DNA from: Semisulcospira habei
Lineage: Eukaryota > Mollusca > Gastropoda > Semisulcospiridae
Assembly: GCA_036245525.1 (NCBI GenBank)
Contig: BTPG01000003.1
Coordinates: forward strand, 160,379,532-160,443,531
DNA length: 64,000 bases
Direction of reading: 5' to 3'
Under the pieces are notes generated by a model. It was not told the DNA's origin. It was given only the letters and a program-made list of their open reading frames with translations, and ran no database searches. Below, piece by piece: positions 57,496 to 64,000 of this stretch (position 1 is its first letter; each line of letters starts with the position of its first letter). Both the position numbers and the translations under genes were made by a program.

Positions 57496-58840
57496 TTCTA
57501 AACATCTAAAAAAAAAAAATGATAGTTTCATCCTCAGGATGTAATGACTTAAGGAACATTTGCAGTAGTTCTTGGAAGGCACAAGTTCTTATGATCCCTT
57601 TTTTAAATCTATTTATGGAAGAGACTTTTTAGGATGGGTCGCAGTGGGGGCGAATTTAATAGCATGCCCGTGACGACATAGGCGTACAGATCTAAAAATC
57701 TGACAACTAAAGTAACCATATAAAAATTACATCATGTCTCATTATGCTAACATTGCTGCTGACTATCCTTTTGGCGTGAAGCGCCGTATGTGTGTATACA
57801 TGTACGCGCATGTGTGTGCACGCATTTGTATGTAAACATGAGAATGTCCTTATCTGTGTATGTACAAGCTTGAAACTTGGGGACGTGCTTTGTTCAAGGG
57901 ATGCCTAGGAGAGCCTCAAGGCATATTAAAACTGGGTGTCTCATTGAACAGTTAAAAGACCGTTTATATCAAGTCGGTTGTGCCACATTAGATAGATTCT
58001 GTAAATTTTGTCATATTCACTTGAAATTTTGGATATGGTTAGATTGAAGAAAGACACTAGATGAGATCATTAGCGAGCTTTGTGTCTTTTGAACTTTTTC
58101 AGAAAAAAATGAAATCAATGCAGAAAAAATTTAAAAAGAAAAAAAACTCTGACTTATGGAGAAAACCAATGATGGTGACGTAAAAGCAGAAACTCCATCA
58201 CCACGCAGACATCTATGCAATACTCTAGATGTGACATCTCTCTCTCTCTCTCTCACACACGCACACACAATTGACACGCTGTCAGGAGAGCATGTCCAGT
58301 CGAGTAGAATATCATGTATCAAAGTCAACCTCACTTCACACAAATTATAGCAAGACTAACACTGTACCCTGAAATTCTATTTTTGTCACCATTTTTCTCA
58401 AGTAAGGCGAAGTGAAACTCTTATTATGTAAAATATAAAATTACGTAAAAACTAAAATTACATCATGACAAATGACGTTTTTCAAACCAATGACGTCTAT
58501 GCACTGTGCCCCTTATAGGGCTCACTGACGCAATTGCAAATCTGCGAGACTATTTCAAACAGGAGATATTTCAACATCAAAATCAGACTCTTGACAGCAA
58601 GGACAGCTCGCATTAAAAAGGACTTTGTGGGTTATGGCTCTCACACAGAAGTGGATTATGGTTCATCTAATCTAGTTTTTACTTTTGATGCTTGTGAACA
58701 TTGCATAGTTTATCTTATACACGTAGTAATAACTTACTTCTTTAGAAAGACAGACTACCAGCATACATGAAAACACCATATGAATGAGGCAGACTAAAAG
58801 GTAAAAAAAATATGAATACAAGTAAAATTATGACAAAATG

Positions 58841-59052
58841 TTAACCCATATCAAAAGCTTCAAATTTGTACACTGCCACATGCAAGCTACATTATAGTAC
58901 TTACAGAAAACGATATACAGACCAACGGCTTTAGTTCAAGGGTGGTGCCAGAATAGCTTGGCGCCTAGAGGCGCCAAGCTATTCTGGCACTACCCTTGAA
59001 CTATTTTAGTCAAACTTATTTCACACACTGATGTATTCCAAATAAGGGTTAA
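58841..59052. repeat. TTAA-flanked hairpin MITE, family A
   Basis: TTAA at 58841-58844 and 59049-59052. Very regular palindrome ggtgccagaatagcttggcg around gcctagaggc. Confidence 0.9.
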
Positions 59053-59267
59053 ACAATCTTATTCTTTAATGCCAGCTAAAGCACAGTCAACTAAAATACA
59101 ATCCTACCAAAGCTTGAAAAATTATATGGATTAGATAGCACTTCAATTAGACCACTGAGCTGTGGGGAAAAAGGAGCTCTTGAAATACTTGAAAATGTGC
59201 ACAAAAAATCACAACGCATAACATTTGTTTGTACAGCTCCGTCTAGTTTGTCGGTTTTGTTCCTTCC

Positions 59268-59342
59268 ATCTGCAAGAGGTAGAGATTCACATTAGCTCAT
59301 GCAGATGCATGGGTACAGTACATCATAATCTATGCCATTTGC
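59268..59342. repeat. Degenerate hairpin MITE core, family C
   Basis: gcaagaggtagagattcaca with the decayed partner atcataatctatgccatttgc. Confidence 0.6.
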
Positions 59343-59451
59343 TAGCCCACGATTGGCTCCAGCTGTTTCTTGACTGAGGAGTCAACTGTCATGTGTCAAG
59401 AGTAATGTGACAGGTGCTACGGTCAAGCGCTAAAATCATAATGCAGCAGGA

Positions 59452-59659
59452 TTAACCCATATAATATCATATTGAGGCTTCAATTTTGTACAAGCTACAT
59501 TATAGTACTTACAAAAGGATATAGACCAATGGCTTTAGTTCAAGGGTGCTGCCAGAATAGCTTGGTGCCTAGAGGTGCCAAGCTATTCTGGCACTACCCT
59601 TGAACTATTTTAGTCATACTTATTTCACACACTGGTGTATTCCGAATGATAAGGGTTAA
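59452..59659. repeat. TTAA-flanked hairpin MITE, family A
   Basis: TTAA at 59452-59455 and 59656-59659. Core arms gctgccagaatagcttggtg around cctagagg. Confidence 0.9.
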
Positions 59660-60369
59660 AATGGCAAAGTACACATGACCTTCCTGTCACAAACATCAAC
59701 ACACAATCATCACATATTTATTGATCATGAGCAGCAGCATTCAGACACCTCTTCGCGCAGTATTGACTGTGATGCTTCTGCAAAATAATACCCATGTGCT
59801 GGAAAGTTGGTACTGTATGTGAACTGGACCTTATGTCACTGATCTGTAAGGTTCTAAATCACAGACCAGCACACACATTTTCAGATAACACAAGATGTCA
59901 TGGACCGAAATTTGTTGATAACTATCAAAGGTTTGTAAGGGAAGTACTGTAATTTATGTAGAAGGAGTGTTTGGACCTTTCAACAAGTTTTGTTGCATCC
60001 AAATTGCATCCAACTTATTATATAAACAAGATGAGGACTTCATCCCAAAGTCTACCTTATTGTTTGGAGCTCACTTGTGTTTTCTTTTAGGAACATTTAG
60101 AGTTGTTCATATTTTTAAGCTTATCCTTCTGATCCATTTCCCTCCTCTCTAAACCAACCTCTGATCAACACACATGCAGGCTTTCCGCCATTAGTACGCT
60201 CTGTGGGCTGGAGTAGCGAAAGGAATTCTGAAGAAGAATAGCAGGAACAGCAACATGGCATCGCTGGTCTCACGACGCTGTGTACACTGTGACGAATTTG
60301 ATGTTTCACATCCGAAAGGCACGCAGCCTCTTCCAGAGCTGACTGTTTTGTTCCACACAGCCTCTTCCA

Positions 60370-60602
60370 GGGCTGACTGTTTGATGGGAGTAAATAGTGG
60401 CTCCAAAGCTTGCAAAAATGAATTAATTATTATTGAAAAAGTTGATGAGGTACATCTCTGGATTATGAACTTATTTTATATCTCCCTCTAAGGGCTGGCT
60501 GTTTGCAGGGAGTAAATAGTGGCTCCAAAGCTTGCAAAAATGAATTAATTATTATTGAAAATGTTAGAGAGGTACAACTCTGGATTACGAACTCATTCAA
60601 TA
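60370..60602 (+). repeat. Tandem 110-bp repeat
   Basis: Two adjacent copies (60370-60485 and 60488-60602) contain agtaaatagtggctccaaag and gcaaaaatgaattaattatt. A third, decayed copy of the end is at 61065-61120. The ORF at 60255-60491 runs over the repeat and is not taken as a gene. Confidence 0.7.
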
Positions 60603-60609
60603 TCTCCCT

Positions 60610-60660
60610 TTACCCCCCCCCCCCCCCCCACCCCCTCCTCCCCCCCCCCCCCCCCACACA
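60610..60660. repeat. C-rich homopolymer tract followed by (CA)n
   Basis: Runs of C broken by a few A and T, then cacacacaca. Similar C runs are at 21929-21960, 61266-61293 and 61880-61905. Confidence 0.9.
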
Positions 60661-61510
60661 CACACATGCCTGATCTGCACAGCAATGGCACACACAAACA
60701 CACAGCGCTTCCTACCGGTTATACATTCTGTGGGCTGGCGAAGCCACAGCCATTTTGAAGAATAAGGTGGAATGGCCCATGCCCACAAAGCCTCTTCTGT
60801 ATGAGCTTGCATGCAAATGCCACCTTTCCACAATACGTTCGCAAATATCATACAAAAATTGAGAGACTGTCTTCCTAAATGAAGGAGAACATTGCGCCAA
60901 CTCATACACATGTAAAACACTGATATGTGCTGGTGATTTGTGTCAATTAGGAACATTGTATAATACACCGACACGTTTGGTGCTTTTACGTCACCGTCAT
61001 TGTTTCAATTCTTCTGATGAAATCAATTAGTCTTACTTTTGACATTTTTTCTGCATTGAACTTTTATTCTGGAAAAAGTTGAAGAGGTACAAAGCTAGTT
61101 AATGAACACATCCAATGTCTTTCTACAAACTAGGAATATCCAAAATTTCAAGTGCATATAATCAAAATTGCAGACTCTAATCTGGGTCAACCGACTTTCT
61201 ATAAACGGTCTTTTATGTCCGCAATGAGACACCCAATTACAATATGCTCGGAGGCTCTCTTAGCCCTCTTCCCCCGCCCCCCCCCCCCCCCCCTTTGAAT
61301 AAAGTATAATAATAATACATAGTTCTTGTATAGCACTGTTCTCCAGGAAAACACTGGACTCACTGCGCATGCACAACAGCACACCCTCTCTCTCAGACAC
61401 ACGCACGATTAGTATACACCACTTTAAACCACCCGCCCCATCTCTTCCCAACACTTCCTCTAGGATCAGAATAAAAGGCTGAACAGTTAGCTAAAGATGA
61501 GCTAAGTGTT

Positions 61511-63216
61511 CAGGGATGGGAATTGGCCATGGCAAAAAACTCTGAAAACTTCGGCACCAAGATGTTCCACTAACATCAACTTTGCGAAAGCGTGTGCCCG
61601 CGCGTTCTTTCTGAACTTTCTCACCCACTACAGTCTTAGCTTCAACGCCACCCGAGTCCCTGAAATTTCAGGGAAATCCGATAGACCCTGACCGCAGGGT
61701 GAAGTCACAAAACTCATCAAACTGGTGCCAACAGCCCAATGTTTATCTTGTGCAGTTGACTGTCACCCACACAACACTTCACTTTTCTTTTCTGTCCCCT
61801 CTACTAGTGTTTATTTTGCCTGGAAACAGTCAGTGTCCAAGTCAGACCAGTACAACTGCAATTGACACAGATCTTCATGACCCCCCCCCCCCCCCCCCCC
61901 CCCCCACCCAGAGATTGTGGATGCATACCTAGCTTTTATTGCCCTACCAGCCTCGTTTGTATCGTAAAGTTAGGATGTTATTCAGTACTGGTTAAAGTGT
62001 GGACTAAAACTAAAATTGATTGATTGTACATTGCTTAACGTCCCGACAGCAACAAGGCTTTCTCAGGACGTGCCTGCACTGCTTGTGAAAAAAAAAAAAA
62101 TAAACAGAACATTGAATGTATGTCGCCAGCCGGTCAAATACGTTAAATAAACCTAACACATGGGGCCTAAATAAAGCTAAGACCATTTAGCAACAAACAT
62201 CCAATATCAAGAGCTACAGGCAGTGCAGACAGTAGGGAGAGTTTTAAAAAGGCAAATACAGGTGAATGGACAAAGGGTAGACAGAAACACATGCCCCAGA
62301 ATGGAGAGGAAAACCCACCCTGTGGGGCTGACCAGGGTGACCCTGGGAACTAAAAAATACCTAACCCCACCCAAGTCCCCCAGGGCAGACCCAGGTGGGG
62401 TTAAAACTAAAAGATGTAGAGTTGCACATACTATATGAAACTCAGTGTGTGGGCACATAAATTTGGAGTTCTGATAGGTATGTAGTGTACATATTAAATT
62501 CCACGATCTCTCGAAATATTGTTCAATGTTTCAAAATTTAGCCTGAATTTTTCATTAAAAAAAAAAATATTAGTTCAGATATCTCAACGCACTACCTGCA
62601 GTTTGCCAGCTGAGTAATATAACAAAAGAAAAAGACGGAGCTGGCTCTCAGGGACAGAGAGTGCCGCTGGACTGCTGGCTGGTGCTAAAGAGGGAAAAAG
62701 GAGGGTCCTAAACAAACACGATGCCATCATCAGGCACTGGGCAGTCAGAAACTAGCGGTTTTTCGGACAGCTTGGCACTCACTCACCCACCCACCACACC
62801 ACCCCTTGGCGGTGGACCTACGACTGTTTAACTTTACTTCGGCCGATATCCACTCCCATCTCCACTTCTTAAGACTGCTTGAATCGTCAAATTTACCGCC
62901 ACGATTCACAAGACGAGTCACGCTGCAAGCCATGTTGATCAACACAATGAAAGTACGTACTCCACCGGAAGAATGGCTTCTTTCAGAGCGCGTGTCTGCC
63001 CACCTAGGTTACTGCGCAGCGCGCGGGGCACTGGTGGGTGACAAGTGAGTGCCGCGAACGCAGCCTGCCGCGTCATAGCCTGCCCGCGGAGTAAAACCGG
63101 CGCTTTGCTCGTTTTGCTACCCACGATGTTTTTTCGCGGAGACGCCTTTTCAATTTCGGGGACAAATTTTCTTCCCCCGCGGAATCCCGCGTTTTCGCGG
63201 ACAATTCCCATCCCTG
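61511..63216. mobile_element. hAT-like element with 15-bp terminal inverted repeats
   Basis: The ends cagggatgggaattg (61511-61525) and caattcccatccctg (63202-63216) are perfect complements. gtgtt flanks both sides as a possible 5-bp duplication. The CAGGG-type end resembles hAT elements, but these normally give 8 bp, so the superfamily is uncertain. The interior is CpG-rich at 62760-63180 and holds a SINE-like copy. No transposase was recognised. Confidence 0.65.
62016..62401 (-). mobile_element. SINE-like element with (AATC)n tail, copy 5
   Basis: A 386-bp unit with duplication taaaactaaaa at 62005-62015 and 62402-62412, inserted in the hAT-like element. Confidence 0.88.
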
Positions 63217-63570
63217 GTGTTAAATGCCCAACAGAAAAGAAAAGTCTTTAAGTGAGCTTTGAACTGTGACAATGTGGGCAGATTCCGCATTTCAGTTGGC
63301 AACAAGTTCCACACACTTGGGGCTAAAAGGTGAAAGAACGCTCCCCGACAGTTTTCATGTTAAGCTTCGGGATTTATTTAAGTTTTACACTGGAGGAACG
63401 GAGGGTGCGTGATGGCTGATAAACAGACAGCTTGGCAGAAAGGTACGGCGGGAGAGATCCGTCAAAATGCCGATAGGCGAAAATTGCAATTTTGTACTGG
63501 CAGCGGAATTTTACGGGCAGCCAGTGCAGCTGCTTCAGTAGTAGTATTTCACCAAGTTTCAAGCTTGTGC

Positions 63571-64000
63571 GTACAGAAATATCGGAGATTCTCGTGTTTA
63601 CATGTACACACACACACACATGGTCAAGAGTACGACTGGGTGTCCAAATGGTGTGACAAGCACCCTGCATTTTCAAAAGCAAAATAATTTTAATATTTCA
63701 CATAAATCTGATGTACCTTTGCATACATAAACATTGACACTAAGTAAAATTTTTATGTTCTTTGCAGTTTGGTTGTTATTGAACTTTGAAGTTTAAGGTT
63801 TGAACATAACATTTACAATGTCACACATTTAACAATTCACGACAAGCACAAGCTGTAAGCAACTTTTTGCATATATGTTTCAAAGTATGTTCCCCAACCA
63901 GAATAAATGGTATGTCTATAAATAAAGTGTGTTAGTGGAAAATGCAACCTTTTATGCCATTAAAAACTGTTTGAACATAACTTTACACCATAATTTCCAA
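63571..64000. other. AT-rich sequence, nothing recognised
   Basis: A short (CA)n tract at 63606-63620 and AT-rich unique sequence. No exon of the sortilin gene or repeat family could be identified. Confidence 0.6.

Larger units (their letters stand above)
57893..61296. repeat. Large inverted repeat (arms about 280 bp, span 3.4 kb)
   Basis: The left arm, about 57893-58195, matches the complement of the right arm, about 60985-61296: shared words are ctgggtgtctcattg, aaagaccgtttata, cacttgaaattttggatat, aatgcagaaaaaat and gtgacgtaaaagca. The interior has hairpin MITEs and three copies of a 110-bp repeat but no recognised gene. It could be a foldback-type or long-TIR non-autonomous transposon. 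Confidence 0.65.
61300..63570 (-). mobile_element. L2/CR1-type LINE fragment split by a hAT-like insertion
   Basis: The right part (63570-63217) encodes KQLHWLPVKFRCQYKIAIFA and, across a gap, FKAHLKTFLF. The left part (61510-61300) ends gtgctatacaagaactatgt then (ATT)n, the typical L2 3' end. The two parts join if 61511-63216 is removed. Confidence 0.75.

Noticed and set aside
60255..60491. Plus-strand ORF starting MASLVSRRCVHCDEF
   Set aside because: It runs into a tandem 110-bp repeat and has no known domain or splice support.

Overview
This is a eukaryotic, animal-type window with no operons and no bacterial features. The repeat content suggests a mollusc, most likely a gastropod: RTE, I-type and L2/CR1 LINEs, DIRS-type tyrosine-recombinase retrotransposons, a PIF/Harbinger transposon, tRNA-derived SINEs and many short hairpin elements flanked by TTAA. 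The organism call is inference from repeat types and cannot be proved here.

The host gene is a sortilin-like Vps10p-domain sorting receptor on the minus strand. I rebuilt 13 internal coding exons between 57338 (nearest the N-terminus) and 6343 (nearest the C-terminus). All have GT-AG splice sites, every junction keeps the reading frame, and together they give 1284 bp (428 codons) of the ten-bladed beta-propeller with its Asp-box motifs. The signal/propeptide exon should lie to the right of the window (or unrecognised in 57.4-64 kb). The last blade, the 10CC module, the membrane segment and the tail should lie to the left.

Nearly everything else is mobile DNA inside the introns. From left to right: the end of one DIRS copy (1-361) fused to a decayed DIRS copy A (361-6041) that carries an RTE fragment; exons M to J (6343-9019); DIRS copy B (9228-21328), which holds two minisatellite arrays, a nested DIRS copy C (13890-19043), a SINE and a LINE; exons I and H (21525-22090); a PIF/Harbinger element (22.5-25.1 kb); exons G and F (26090-28529); a 10.7 kb intron with two RTE LINEs and an I-type LINE; exons E and D (39206-40362); a four-level nested insertion (41.9-43.3 kb); exon C (44153-44255); SINE-in-SINE; exon B (46205-46266); an L2 LINE; DIRS copy D (47947-56700) containing a nearly intact, 5'-inverted RTE LINE; exon A (57273-57338); and an intron or flank with a large inverted repeat and a hAT-like element inside an L2 LINE.

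The strongest observations are: DIRS-1-type internal complementary regions that predict the element ends; a minisatellite built from the tyrosine-recombinase catalytic-arginine segment; a twin-priming-type inversion in a young RTE copy with exact target-site duplications; and TTAA-flanked hairpins whose arms co-vary, one of which starts seven bases inside an intron.
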